Source: a virus. Taken from it: a stretch of 43,504 nt of DNA. A program made the translations under genes and the position numbers. The notes under the pieces are model-generated. The model was not told the DNA's origin and searched no databases. It saw only the letters and a program-made list of their open reading frames with translations. Of this stretch, positions 1 through 6,282 are shown piece by piece. The stretch's first letter is position 1. Every line of letters starts with the position of its first letter. The stretch covers positions 1 to 43,504 of the IMG/VR virus record IMGVR_UViG_3300025132_000084; one strand, given 5' to 3'.

Positions 1-98
1 GTAGGGCAGTAAATTTCTATCCAGTTTTCTTCTTCGTTAATTACTTGTGCTGCTAATTTTGTATGTCCGTTTTTACATTTTAATTTTCTATAATTCAT
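1..98 (-). CDS. Partial small zinc-ribbon-like protein (runs off left edge)
   Basis: A leftward frame opens at an ATG at 98 and stays open to the window edge, showing 32 codons. It contains Cys8 followed by GH at 11-12 and a CP pair at 31-32 next to the edge, which looks like the start of a short zinc-binding fold. Its start codon overlaps the TGA of the gene upstream (ATGA at 98-95), so it is probably translated by coupling with the 95-304 gene. The C-terminal part is missing and no specific function can be assigned. Confidence 0.55.
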   Translation of the reverse strand, partial: MNYRKLKCKNGHTKLAAQVINEEENWIEIYCP

Positions 99-304
99 TC
101 AATCACCAAGGTTAATTTAGTTTGATTAGCATCTTTCCAAACTGGCTTAGGATGTATGACTTCTATTACGCCAGTGTTTTCACATTCTAAACAAACAACC
201 TTTGTTACTTCTACTAAGTCCCCATCATCATTAACATAATGGGTACAACCATATACGTCATAATCTGCATTATCATTACATCTACTATTATTATTACATT
301 TCAT
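95..304 (-). CDS. Small cysteine-rich, probably zinc-binding protein
   Basis: A 69-residue protein with Cys at 3, 9 and 20 and a CLEC knuckle at 38-41, consistent with binding one zinc ion. I prefer the ATG at 304 over the GTG at 313, because on the minus strand an AGGTGACT ribosome site lies just upstream of 304 and the GTG is part of that site. It sits in a tight leftward string with the helicase gene, so it is probably an accessory DNA- or RNA-handling protein. I do not recognise the family. Confidence 0.6.
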   Translation of the reverse strand: MKCNNNSRCNDNADYDVYGCTHYVNDDGDLVEVTKVVCLECENTGVIEVIHPKPVWKDANQTKLTLVIE

Positions 305-309
305 TTTAG

Positions 310-546
310 TCACCTATTGTCACGGTATTCTTCGTATGCATAATCATCTGCATCCGCTTTTATCTTTTCTTTATCAACCCATCCATATTGTTCGGATGCT
401 ATTTCTTCTACAATCTCTTCAATATGACCACTGTTATCTTCATCAATTAAAGATTCCAATAAACTCATTAGTTCGTTGTGGGTCATATTTGCTACAATTA
501 TCTCGTAGGCATTTTTATATCCACAAAAATTCAAAACTTCTTCCAT
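310..546 (-). CDS. Small acidic protein of unknown function
   Basis: A 78-residue, strongly acidic protein with no cysteine knuckles or membrane segment. It has a good ribosome site on the minus strand (CGGAGGTAACT, two bases before the ATG). The start at 546 directly abuts the stop of the helicase at 547, and its own stop abuts the ribosome site of the next gene, so it is an internal member of a leftward operon. I do not recognise the family; its role may be linked to the helicase only through position. Confidence 0.6.
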   Translation of the reverse strand: MEEVLNFCGYKNAYEIIVANMTHNELMSLLESLIDEDNSGHIEEIVEEIASEQYGWVDKEKIKADADDYAYEEYRDNR

Positions 547-1980
547 TTAGTTACCTCCGATTTTACTTGGTTTTGGGCCAATATAGAACAAGTTCTTTTT
601 GGCTCTAGTTATTGCTACATAACAGATATTATTTTCTTCAAGACCGCCTTTTGGATGAGGCATTCTTTCTGTTGCTAGAAGGTAGACATTGTTTGCTTCA
701 AGACCTTTAGCCTTGTGAACAGTTGAAAGCATAATCTCTCCTTTATCGTTTCCATCAAATACTCTTTTTATTTCTTCAATGATTCCACCAACGGTAGTTG
801 CCTTTTCTACAAAAATCATAATACAATCTTTCTTATCTTCAAGAGCAAAGGCTTGATTCATTTTATCATTCTTTACTAATTTAGCATAGTTGAATTCAAA
901 ATCTTGTATGAACAATTGTTTGAATTCATCTACACCCATATTGTTATTTTTACTAATTTTCTTAACGGCTTTGATTAAACCTTTAGTCATATCTCGACCT
1001 AGAATATATGCTGATTTACCTGCACTGACTAAATCATAGAAAGCACCAACTAGAGGCGCATTATATCTACAAAGAACCATGTCTTGAGGTTGTGGATTAA
1101 AGTGAGCGTTTACAAAAACTGCTCCTTCATTAGCGGTAGGTGGGCAAGTAAACTCTTTGACATATCTATTTGCTTCTTTTACAACTTCTTTAGGGCATCT
1201 CCATGAAATACTTAGAGGTAATTGAGTAATATCTCTAGCACTTAATTCCAACCTTTCAACGAATTTACCAATTGAATTGCTATCAGCACCTCTAAATCCA
1301 TAGATGGCTTGATTTTTATCACCAACGATAATACATCGACCACCGTTTACTACACGGATAATTAATTCTCTTTGTATTTCATTGAAGTCTTGTGCTTCAT
1401 CAACAAATACTACATCATAATGAGGTAGTGGATATTCGTTGATAATTGGTAGCCAAATCATATCATCAAAATCAATATGATGAGTTTGGGTTCTACATAG
1501 TGTGAGAATAGCAGGAATTGACATAATAGCCTGTTCTTCCTCTCTGTAAGATTCAAAGGTAATGTTATACTCATCAATCAATTTACGAATTGATGAAACA
1601 TCTTTACCATCTGTTAAACTGCCTTTTACTAGACTTACGAGTTTAGTAATTGGTGCGGTATAACAATCTTTGCCCATCAATTCTTGCACGATTTGGTGGC
1701 ATTTTCTGTTGTTTACTTTTGTTCTAATTCCAGCATTTCTAATTGCTGCAAATCCGAAAGCATGGAATGTTTTTGCCTCTACATTATCTGGTAGTCTAAC
1801 AGTCAATTCTTGTTGAATTGATTTGTTAAATGCAAGAAAGGCCGCTTGACAAGATAGAAGTTTTGATGCTTCTACAATTGTTGTTGTTTTGCCTGTCCCT
1901 GCACCTGCATTTATCACTACATGGTTTTCGGTATTTTCTATTGCTTCGTATATTTTTATTTGTTCATCTGTTGGGTTCAT
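547..1980 (-). CDS. SF1A UvrD/Rep/PcrA-type DNA helicase
   Basis: A 477-residue ATP-dependent 3'-5' DNA helicase-like protein for viral replication or repair. Motifs appear in the correct order: Walker A AGAGTGKT at 25-32, Walker B DEAQD at 194-198, motif III GDKNQAIYGFRGA at about 220-232, a motif IV-like SWRCP around 259, motif V STVHKAKGLE at 419-428 and motif VI YVAITRAKK at 454-462. It is shorter than cellular UvrD (about 700 residues), so subdomains 1B and 2B must be reduced, as in many viral versions. The frame is open upstream to 2121, but the extra residues are Asn/Ser/Tyr-rich and unlike the family, and GGAGAAATAATA precedes the ATG at 1980, so I use that start. Confidence 0.93.
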   Translation of the reverse strand: MNPTDEQIKIYEAIENTENHVVINAGAGTGKTTTIVEASKLLSCQAAFLAFNKSIQQELTVRLPDNVEAKTFHAFGFAAIRNAGIRTKVNNRKCHQIVQELMGKDCYTAPITKLVSLVKGSLTDGKDVSSIRKLIDEYNITFESYREEEQAIMSIPAILTLCRTQTHHIDFDDMIWLPIINEYPLPHYDVVFVDEAQDFNEIQRELIIRVVNGGRCIIVGDKNQAIYGFRGADSNSIGKFVERLELSARDITQLPLSISWRCPKEVVKEANRYVKEFTCPPTANEGAVFVNAHFNPQPQDMVLCRYNAPLVGAFYDLVSAGKSAYILGRDMTKGLIKAVKKISKNNNMGVDEFKQLFIQDFEFNYAKLVKNDKMNQAFALEDKKDCIMIFVEKATTVGGIIEEIKRVFDGNDKGEIMLSTVHKAKGLEANNVYLLATERMPHPKGGLEENNICYVAITRAKKNLFYIGPKPSKIGGN

Positions 1981-2083
1981 TATTATTTCTCCATTATTAT
2001 TATTATTGTGGGAATAGGAGGAGAGAGAGGGGAGTTGACAATAATAATACCTCTCTCTCCATGAATAGGTGGGGGAAGGAAAC

Positions 2084-2118
2084 AATCTATTGGGAGTTGA
2101 AGTCAATAGATTATACTT
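2084..2118 (-). promoter_or_regulatory. Candidate leftward promoter with 9-bp inverted repeat
   Basis: On the minus strand AAGTATAA (2118-2111) resembles an archaeal TATA box, placing initiation near 2085 and leaving a leader of about 105 nt before the helicase ATG. A perfect inverted repeat, AATCTATTG (2084-2092) and CAATAGATT (2104-2112), overlaps this box and the predicted start. It could be an operator or a leader hairpin. The assignment is inferred from sequence pattern only. Confidence 0.35.
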
Positions 2119-2153
2119 CATTTGTTGCGCCAGTTTCGCTTCGCCCCGTAATT

Positions 2154-2186
2154 ATATGACCTAATTGACAACCAATTAAGTCATAT
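2154..2186. repeat. Near-perfect 14-bp inverted repeat
   Basis: ATATGACCTAATTG (2154-2167) and CAATTAAGTCATAT (2173-2186) pair at 13 of 14 positions around a 5-nt loop. It lies in the gap between two leftward genes, downstream of the 2281-2541 stop. It could be a transcription terminator for that gene or a protein-binding site. The rest of the 2122-2280 gap holds no supportable gene. Confidence 0.45.
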
Positions 2187-2280
2187 CAACCGATGCCTCC
2201 TCGGAGACACCGACTCAAAGGCGAACCCCTCGGATGGTATATAGGCAGCGAACCCCCCTACCCCTATTGTTTTTAACAAC

Positions 2281-2541
2281 TCAAAAGGGGGAGGATTCAG
2301 TGAGTAAAAGATAAATGACAACGCTTCCAATCAATAGAAGACTTCCGAACTTCATCAGTCTTAATCTGACATTATTTGGAGGGTTACATTTTTTATTTAG
2401 ACAATAATGACTTGTTAATAATGCCCCTTGATGAACATAAGTCTCTAACAAATGATTACTGCCTTCTTCAATGTCAATCCCACAGGTTTGACAAATTGTA
2501 TTTTTTTCTGCTTTAATATATACTTCTTCAATAAGTCTCAT
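2281..2541 (-). CDS. Small membrane-anchored zinc-ribbon protein
   Basis: An 86-residue protein with a CxxC knuckle at 17-20 (CQTC), a second pair at Cys47 and Cys52, then a hydrophobic C-terminal segment at about 64-80 that looks like one membrane anchor. The ATG at 2541 is chosen because AAAGGTGATTAAA stands just upstream on the minus strand, the ribosome-site form seen throughout this window. The arrangement suggests a zinc domain tethered to the membrane. Function unknown. Confidence 0.6.
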   Translation of the reverse strand: MRLIEEVYIKAEKNTICQTCGIDIEEGSNHLLETYVHQGALLTSHYCLNKKCNPPNNVRLRLMKFGSLLLIGSVVIYLLLTESSPF

Positions 2542-2632
2542 TTTAATCACCTTTGGGGGGTGGGAGAAAACCTTAGGCAACAACAACCAAAGAGAGGAAC
2601 GGTTTTTTTATACTTTCAAACTCCCATGAATT

Positions 2633-3076
2633 TCACAAGGAATCTATCCCGCCATCCCAAACGCCATCTTTGAACATCTTGGCCAATGAGTTTCTAGTTT
2701 TCTTAACCACTGATTTAGCATAGTCTTCCGCATCTTCGTAAGGTTTTCCGCCTCTACCGACAGTAATCTTGCTAATCAATTCATGACTGTTAAAATAGGC
2801 TATGGCCGATTCTTCTACAAGTCCACATGCTTTGTCAATATTCATTCTTACTGAAGTTGGGACTGAAGATTTCTTTCCTTTTCTAAAAGGAGTTCCATCA
2901 CGGCCTCTCAATAATGCCTTCAATGCATTCTTAGCCGCTACTCTTTCACTAGGGTTATTTTCACCAATTTGTAAGTTAAGCACAATTACTTGTTTTAACC
3001 CTTCTTCCAGAGAGTTATCTGCTTCTAGATATTCATTAACTTCTATTACTAGACTATTCCATTCGTTATCATCCAT
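2633..3076 (-). CDS. Paralog A of an ENW/WDG family (unknown function)
   Basis: A 147-residue protein of unknown function. It is related to the rightward genes at 4137 and 5638: all three have a Trp near residue 5-6 after acidic residues, a central basic RKG-x-x-SS segment, a GR-rich turn before a helical region, and a WDG near the C-terminus. This copy is more diverged and lies alone on the leftward side of the control region with its own promoter. A plausible but unproven idea is that the family is a nucleic-acid-binding or early anti-host family. It is the first leftward gene after the control region. Confidence 0.65.
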   Translation of the reverse strand: MDDNEWNSLVIEVNEYLEADNSLEEGLKQVIVLNLQIGENNPSERVAAKNALKALLRGRDGTPFRKGKKSSVPTSVRMNIDKACGLVEESAIAYFNSHELISKITVGRGGKPYEDAEDYAKSVVKKTRNSLAKMFKDGVWDGGIDSL

Positions 3077-3111
3077 ATTAATTACCTGTTAATCTATTAT
3101 AATTCCTGCTC

Positions 3112-3119
3112 TATATAAA
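3112..3119 (-). promoter_or_regulatory. TATA box for leftward transcription
   Basis: On the minus strand the sequence reads TTTATATA, a strong archaeal TATA match, about 25 nt upstream of a predicted start near 3087. That gives a very short leader before the ATG at 3076. It is the best candidate promoter for the leftward operon head. Confidence 0.5.
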
Positions 3120-3200
3120 CACCCCTATAATGCAATTAATAGCAAAAAACACCATAAATCTATTTAATTTACCTAAATTTGCCCATTCATCTCGCCATCT

Positions 3201-3215
3201 GTCTCAACGTGAGAC
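3201..3215. repeat. Hairpin GTCTCA-ACG-TGAGAC
   Basis: A perfect 6-bp inverted repeat with a 3-nt loop. Its GTCTCA arm is the same word found in the longer direct repeats at 3267 and 3446, so it probably belongs to the same family of binding sites in the control region. Confidence 0.5.
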
Positions 3216-3266
3216 GAATACTTTTCACAAAAAAACCGCCCTACTGCGAGCCTGTAATTCTGAAAA

Positions 3267-3284
3267 AAATACGTCTCATCTCAT
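3267..3284. repeat. 18-bp direct repeat, copy 1
   Basis: AAATACGTCTCATCTCAT occurs here and again at 3446-3463, 179 bp apart. Each copy is preceded by a related CGCCCT word, so the repeated unit is larger than the 18 bp. This copy runs on into extra CATCTCAT repetitions. Confidence 0.6.
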
Positions 3285-3356
3285 CTCATCCATCTCAGAT
3301 AATACTCTCTCTCAGAGAATCCTCTCTCCTAGCATAATACAGGGGTAGTAGTAGTA

Positions 3357-3372
3357 TGAATGAATGAATGAA
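3357..3372. repeat. TGAA tetranucleotide microsatellite
   Basis: Four tandem TGAA units, followed by a degenerate run of GAGATAT words. Simple repeats of this kind are rare elsewhere in this window and add to the non-coding look of the control region. Confidence 0.6.
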
Positions 3373-3445
3373 TGAGATATGAGATATATGAGATAGATAA
3401 ATAATAAACTATACCTACGGTATCAAAAACGCCCTTTTTCTCTGG

Positions 3446-3463
3446 AAATACGTCTCATCTCAT
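3446..3463. repeat. 18-bp direct repeat, copy 2
   Basis: An exact second copy of the 18-bp word at 3267-3284, again with an upstream CGCCCT. The identical spelling in a non-coding region suggests selection for protein binding rather than chance. Confidence 0.6.
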
Positions 3464-3630
3464 TCCTGTTTTTTCATGAGATGAATTGGAAATTCTATAT
3501 TATATTATTATAGGGATATAAAATACAATATTTTAATTGAGATAAACATAACGGTCAATTGAAATACATTCTGCTTTAGACGTTACAGAGAGAGAAAAGA
3601 ATATTTTACTAAAAAATAGGGTTTGCTTAA

Positions 3631-3640
3631 GTATATAATA
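3631..3640 (+). promoter_or_regulatory. Candidate TATA box for rightward early genes
   Basis: GTATATAATA is the best TATA-like word before the first rightward gene. It would start transcription near 3660, just upstream of the first ACCATATGGT element and 78 nt before the ATG at 3738. Pattern-based call. Confidence 0.35.
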
Positions 3641-3669
3641 ACCAAAACCCTTTGTTTAGTGAATGTATT

Positions 3670-3691
3670 ACCATATGGTTCGGACTCTTTG
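3670..3691. repeat. ACCATATGGT element, copy 1
   Basis: A perfect 10-bp palindrome ACCATATGGT at 3670-3679, followed by CTTTG at 3687-3691. This first copy lacks the left CAAAG arm found in copies 2-8. It lies between the candidate promoter at 3631 and the first rightward gene. Confidence 0.7.
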
Positions 3692-3737
3692 TTCCTCTCT
3701 TGAGCGAACCTTAACTATACTATATTTTCCAATAGGT

Positions 3738-3986
3738 ATGAAAGCAAGACTAACAAGTGACTTATTCAAGAATGAATATGCAAAATTGACAATAAACACA
3801 TGCCTAGATATGTTGAACTATATGCCGCAGATTCTTAAGTTCACGAACAAGTGGGGCTTGGAATGGACTCTCTCCGCATCCAACTACAGGAAGAATGGAG
3901 CAACACTCACCGTTACTGGAGAAAACCTATTGCCAAACCTAGAAAGAATCAGAGAATACATCTCAAGGAATGGTTGGGGCAAATAA
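3738..3986 (+). CDS. Small protein of unknown function
   Basis: An 82-residue soluble protein, mildly basic, without recognisable motifs. The frame is open from 3663, but that upstream part would translate straight through the ACCATATGGT element, so the ATG at 3738 after AATAGGT is the better start. The stop lies in the loop of a strong stem-loop at 3971-3998. It is the first gene of the rightward cassette region. I do not recognise the family. Confidence 0.55.
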   Translation: MKARLTSDLFKNEYAKLTINTCLDMLNYMPQILKFTNKWGLEWTLSASNYRKNGATLTVTGENLLPNLERIREYISRNGWGK

Positions 3987-3998
3987 CTGTCCCAACCA
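3971..3998 (+). terminator. Stem-loop spanning the stop codon
   Basis: TGGTTGGG (3971-3978) and CCCAACCA (3991-3998) form a perfect 8-bp stem whose 12-nt loop contains the TAA of the preceding gene. It may act as a terminator, an RNA-stability element or a brake on read-through translation. A similar stop-codon hairpin occurs at 7239-7257. Confidence 0.5.
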
Positions 3999-4016
3999 GC
4001 CTTAGGGCCATAAAAT

Positions 4017-4048
4017 CAAAGTAAGACCATATGGTTGTAATCGCTTTG
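4017..4048. repeat. ACCATATGGT element, copy 2
   Basis: CAAAG at 4017-4021, the palindrome at 4026-4035 and CTTTG at 4044-4048. The right part also joins a 9-bp inverted repeat, GGTTGTAAT (4033-4041) with ATTACAACC (4059-4067). It starts 30 nt after the previous stop, the usual position. Confidence 0.75.
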
Positions 4049-4136
4049 CGCTTGTTTAATTACAACCCTAATACCAAATGCTCTCCCTCGTATTGCTTCG
4101 GGGGTATTGAAGCATACAATCAAAGGAGTTGATAAT

Positions 4137-4640
4137 ATGAAGGAAGAAAATTGGATAACAAATGTAAACAGAGTAGCATTATGGCTTGAAGCCGAAGATA
4201 GAGGACAAGCAGGGCAAGCGATTTCCCTGTCTATTACTCTAGGAAATGATTGCGGTAGCGATGAAATGCGTTCAACATACTGGACTGCTATACGCTCAAT
4301 TGGAGGTAATTATGACGACTTCCCTTTGGCCCGAAAAGGTCGAGAATCGTCTTTGTCTCCAGAAATGCAAATGCAAATAGATGGTGTTGTTTCTGCGGTA
4401 GAGACTGCTTTTGCGGCTATTACTGACGCTGAACTAATTGCTACAGTAATTCACCCACATGGTCGAACTGGTGGCGGATATGATTCAATTGCTGACTTGG
4501 CTGCTGATTATGCCAACAAGGCAAAACAGAATCTAGTAAAGGCTGCTAAAGACAACCGTTGGGATGGAACCATGAACGGTAATATCCCAGTGATGACCCC
4601 ACCTCCTCTAAAGGAGAAAACGGAGGCCCAAAAAGATTGA
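4137..4640 (+). CDS. Paralog B of the ENW/WDG family (unknown function)
   Basis: A 167-residue protein clearly homologous to the gene at 5638. They share ENW near residue 6, the block DEMRSTYWTAIRSIGGN, RKGRESSLS, HGRTGG, and an NRWDG near the C-terminus. The ATG at 4137 follows AAAGGAGTTGATAAT, a good ribosome site; the frame open from 4107 has none. Paralog A (2633-3076) is more distant. The conserved basic RKGRESS followed by a helical C-terminal half suggests nucleic-acid or protein binding, but no known fold is evident. Confidence 0.75.
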   Translation: MKEENWITNVNRVALWLEAEDRGQAGQAISLSITLGNDCGSDEMRSTYWTAIRSIGGNYDDFPLARKGRESSLSPEMQMQIDGVVSAVETAFAAITDAELIATVIHPHGRTGGGYDSIADLAADYANKAKQNLVKAAKDNRWDGTMNGNIPVMTPPPLKEKTEAQKD

Positions 4641-4681
4641 TGTGCAACAATACCCCCGTTGCGCCTCTTTAGGGTCGTTCG

Positions 4682-4711
4682 CAAAGCGAACTACCATATG
4701 GTTGTGCTTTG
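4682..4711. repeat. ACCATATGGT element, copy 3
   Basis: CAAAG at 4682-4686, the palindrome at 4693-4702 and CTTTG at 4707-4711. The left arm is itself part of a small hairpin, GTTCG-CAAAG-CGAAC. It begins 41 nt after the previous stop. Confidence 0.75.
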
Positions 4712-4719
4712 TCATTTAA

Positions 4720-4730
4720 CCCCGAAGGGG
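4720..4730. terminator. CCCC-GAA-GGGG hairpin
   Basis: A GC-only 4-bp stem with a 3-nt loop in otherwise AT-rich DNA. It lies just beyond the stop (4738) of the leftward gene, so it could terminate that transcript; it also lies after copy 3 of the repeated element. Confidence 0.35.
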
Positions 4731-4737
4731 AAACCAA

Positions 4738-5076
4738 TTAGGTTTTTACTGCCCCTCTCCACATAATTGTGAATGTTTTGGCATATATGTCCTTATTTTC
4801 ATCAGATTTGTTATACAAATCTCTAGTGAATTCTAGGGATGCTCTCAATTTCTCATCCTCTATATCATCCATAACAGCATTATTCACTATCCACTCAGCA
4901 GTTGCAGGTTCCACATAATTTTCTTCTTCTTCTTCTTCTTCAGTTGTTCCAGTTACACAGTAGCCACATTTTACAGTGACGGTAATTTCAGTAGCATCAT
5001 GTTCATATTCGGAATGGTACATTCCATAAGTCACATAATTTCCACAATCTACGCATTCTGCTTCTCTCCATGTCAT
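4738..5076 (-). CDS. Zinc-ribbon protein on the opposite strand
   Basis: A 112-residue protein with a two-knuckle zinc ribbon, CVDC at about 9-12 and CGYC at about 37-40, a run of seven Glu and a helical C-terminal half. It is the only supportable leftward gene inside the rightward accessory block. The ATG at 5076 lies about 25 nt from a CTATAG-containing TATA-like site on its own strand, suggesting a leaderless transcript. Such ribbons occur in viral transcription regulators, but the specific role is unknown. The paired knuckles argue that this is a real gene, not a shadow. Confidence 0.6.
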   Translation of the reverse strand: MTWREAECVDCGNYVTYGMYHSEYEHDATEITVTVKCGYCVTGTTEEEEEEENYVEPATAEWIVNNAVMDDIEDEKLRASLEFTRDLYNKSDENKDIYAKTFTIMWRGAVKT

Positions 5077-5093
5077 GATATACGTCTAAACAA

Positions 5094-5110
5094 TCTACCT
5101 ATAGGGTAGA
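5094..5110 (-). promoter_or_regulatory. Palindrome over a leftward TATA-like box
   Basis: TCTACC-TATAG-GGTAGA is a perfect 6-bp inverted repeat whose centre is the TATA-like word expected about 25 nt upstream of the leftward start at 5076. This geometry suits a repressor operator that blocks TBP binding. Inferred from sequence only. Confidence 0.4.
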
Positions 5111-5122
5111 CGTTCCGTTACT

Positions 5123-5153
5123 CAAAGTTATCCTACCATATGGTATTGCTTTG
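5123..5153. repeat. ACCATATGGT element, copy 4
   Basis: CAAAG at 5123-5127, the palindrome at 5135-5144 and CTTTG at 5149-5153. It lies in the divergent gap between the leftward gene at 5076 and the rightward gene at 5191, about 20 nt before the rightward TATA-like box. Confidence 0.75.
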
Positions 5154-5163
5154 GAATACCTTA

Positions 5164-5173
5164 TCATATACTT
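5164..5173 (+). promoter_or_regulatory. TATA-like box for a leaderless gene
   Basis: TCATATACTT is centred about 23-25 nt before the ATG at 5191, where no ribosome site is present. This spacing fits archaeal leaderless transcription and places the box directly downstream of element copy 4. Confidence 0.4.
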
Positions 5174-5190
5174 AATTATAAGTTAATAGT

Positions 5191-5487
5191 ATGAGAAAAA
5201 TAACGGCTGACGCATGCGAAGCATTTGAAAATGCATGGAACTTCAAAAAAAGCAATACCGAAGTGATAAGATATAATCCTCTAAATGTAGAAATGAAATT
5301 ATTCGGTAATTTGATAGCCTACAGTGACCCAACTGGGACATATATTTCAAATGGTGGCGTACCAATGACAAACACAACAAAAGAAAGATTAAACGGCTTA
5401 ACGGGCGTTAACATCTATCAAACGAACTTTCAAGTGTTTTTGAATAATGAGGCTTGGAATGGCGATTGGATAAAAATCGCAGACTAA
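5191..5487 (+). CDS. Small conserved phage-type protein (NTTKERLNGL)
   Basis: A 98-residue protein resembling a small family of unknown function that I recall from many marine bacteriophages. Family-like features are an N-terminal ITADACEAF helix, a central LIAY-D strand, ISNGG, the signature NTTKERLNGL at about 70-79 and a C-terminal WNGDW. The role in those phages is not established. There is no ribosome site, and a TATA-like box lies about 25 nt upstream. It is bounded by element copies 4 and 5, so it looks like an exchangeable cassette. The family resemblance is from memory, not from a search. Confidence 0.7.
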   Translation: MRKITADACEAFENAWNFKKSNTEVIRYNPLNVEMKLFGNLIAYSDPTGTYISNGGVPMTNTTKERLNGLTGVNIYQTNFQVFLNNEAWNGDWIKIAD

Positions 5488-5488
5488 A

Positions 5489-5512
5489 GAGGATATTCCT
5501 CGCCCTTCGGGG
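5489..5512 (+). terminator. Tandem small hairpins after the stop
   Basis: GAGGA-TAT-TCCTC (5489-5501) is followed at once by CCC-TTC-GGG-type pairing (5503-5512), right after the TAA of the preceding gene. This is compatible with termination or 3'-end protection before element copy 5. Confidence 0.4.
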
Positions 5513-5519
5513 TTGATAC

Positions 5520-5548
5520 CAAAGTTATCAACCATATGGTTGGCTTTG
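5520..5548. repeat. ACCATATGGT element, copy 5
   Basis: CAAAG at 5520-5524, the palindrome at 5531-5540 and CTTTG at 5544-5548. It lies 32 nt after the previous stop and about 90 nt before the next start. Confidence 0.75.
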
Positions 5549-5637
5549 TTAACCTTACAGATATATCAAATAAGCAACTCTCTTATGCTTCAAAGGAGTA
5601 ACAAACAAGACACAACCCAAAACAGGAGTTGAAAAAT

Positions 5638-6153
5638 ATGAAAATAGAAAATTGGAATGTAAATGCAAACAAGGTTAGAGTTTGGGCAGAAGCCCAAGAT
5701 GAAGAAGACCCTCAAGTTAAAGCGATTATGCTTTCTCTTGGATTAGGAGACTCTGCACCTAATGATGAGATGAGAAGTACCTATTGGACAGCAATTCGTT
5801 CAATCGGCGGTAACATGGATGGTTTTCCATCTGCCCGCAAAGGAAGAGAATCTTCATTATCAGACGAGCAACAAATTGTTGTCGATGGTGTAGAGCAAGC
5901 CGTTATGAATGTTTTTGCGGGAATCCCTACTGAATCTCACGACTTACTACTTTCCGTAATTGTTCCTCACGGTAGGACTGGCGGCGTATATGCTGATTGG
6001 TCTGCTCTGGTCAATTCAATGAAGAAAAACGCACACAACTACATGTTGAAATCCATTAAGGAAAACCGATGGGATGGTTTGGCACTAGAAGATGGTGTTC
6101 CACAAATCACCCCTACCCCCACAAAGGCCGATGAGGTGGCCGACGAAGCGTGA
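5638..6153 (+). CDS. Paralog C of the ENW/WDG family (unknown function)
   Basis: A 171-residue protein, the close paralog of the gene at 4137: same IENW start, DEMRSTYWTAIRSIGGN block, ARKGRESSLS, HGRTGG and NRWDG. The ATG at 5638 follows AACAGGAGTTGAAAA, nearly the same leader as its paralog, so the duplication included the translation start. Between the two copies lie a leftward zinc gene and a small phage-type gene, showing that cassettes were inserted or shuffled after duplication. Function unknown. Confidence 0.75.
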   Translation: MKIENWNVNANKVRVWAEAQDEEDPQVKAIMLSLGLGDSAPNDEMRSTYWTAIRSIGGNMDGFPSARKGRESSLSDEQQIVVDGVEQAVMNVFAGIPTESHDLLLSVIVPHGRTGGVYADWSALVNSMKKNAHNYMLKSIKENRWDGLALEDGVPQITPTPTKADEVADEA

Positions 6154-6202
6154 TTGAGTTTGTTACTCCTTTGTTGCGCCTTTGCGCTTCATTGGGGTAA
6201 AG

Positions 6203-6233
6203 CAAAGCATTACCATATGGTAAGAATGCTTTG
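6203..6233. repeat. ACCATATGGT element, copy 6 (most symmetric)
   Basis: CAAAG at 6203-6207, the palindrome at 6212-6221 and CTTTG at 6229-6233. The outer arms extend to a perfect 10-bp inverted repeat, GCAAAGCATT (6202-6211) with AATGCTTTGC (6225-6234), so the whole element could fold as one long hairpin. Confidence 0.8.
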
Positions 6234-6282
6234 CATTCGCACCCTAAGTACCAAAACCTACTGGCTTTACTGTGGTGAAACG

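Larger units (their letters stand above)
3120..3660. other. Intergenic control region / candidate replication origin
   Basis: A stretch of about 0.5 kb with no credible gene, between leftward and rightward transcription units. It holds a GTCTCA-ACG-TGAGAC hairpin, an 18-bp direct repeat containing CGTCTCATCTCAT, pyrimidine-rich CTCTCT tracts, a TGAA microsatellite and very AT-rich DNA at about 3490-3640. A divergent gene layout, iteron-like repeats and an AT-rich stretch are what replication origins of dsDNA viruses often show; this role is inference. Confidence 0.4.

Noticed and set aside
1830-2159. Plus-strand frame over the helicase N-terminus
   Set aside because: Antisense to the Walker A region of the helicase and Leu-rich; no ribosome site or promoter fits.
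3130-3348. Open frame inside the control region
   Set aside because: It is made of the CTCATCTCAT-type repeats, has no ribosome site, and its translation has no protein-like pattern.
3267-3463. CRISPR-like repeats
   Set aside because: Only two copies of 18 bp, 179 bp apart, with no regular spacers.
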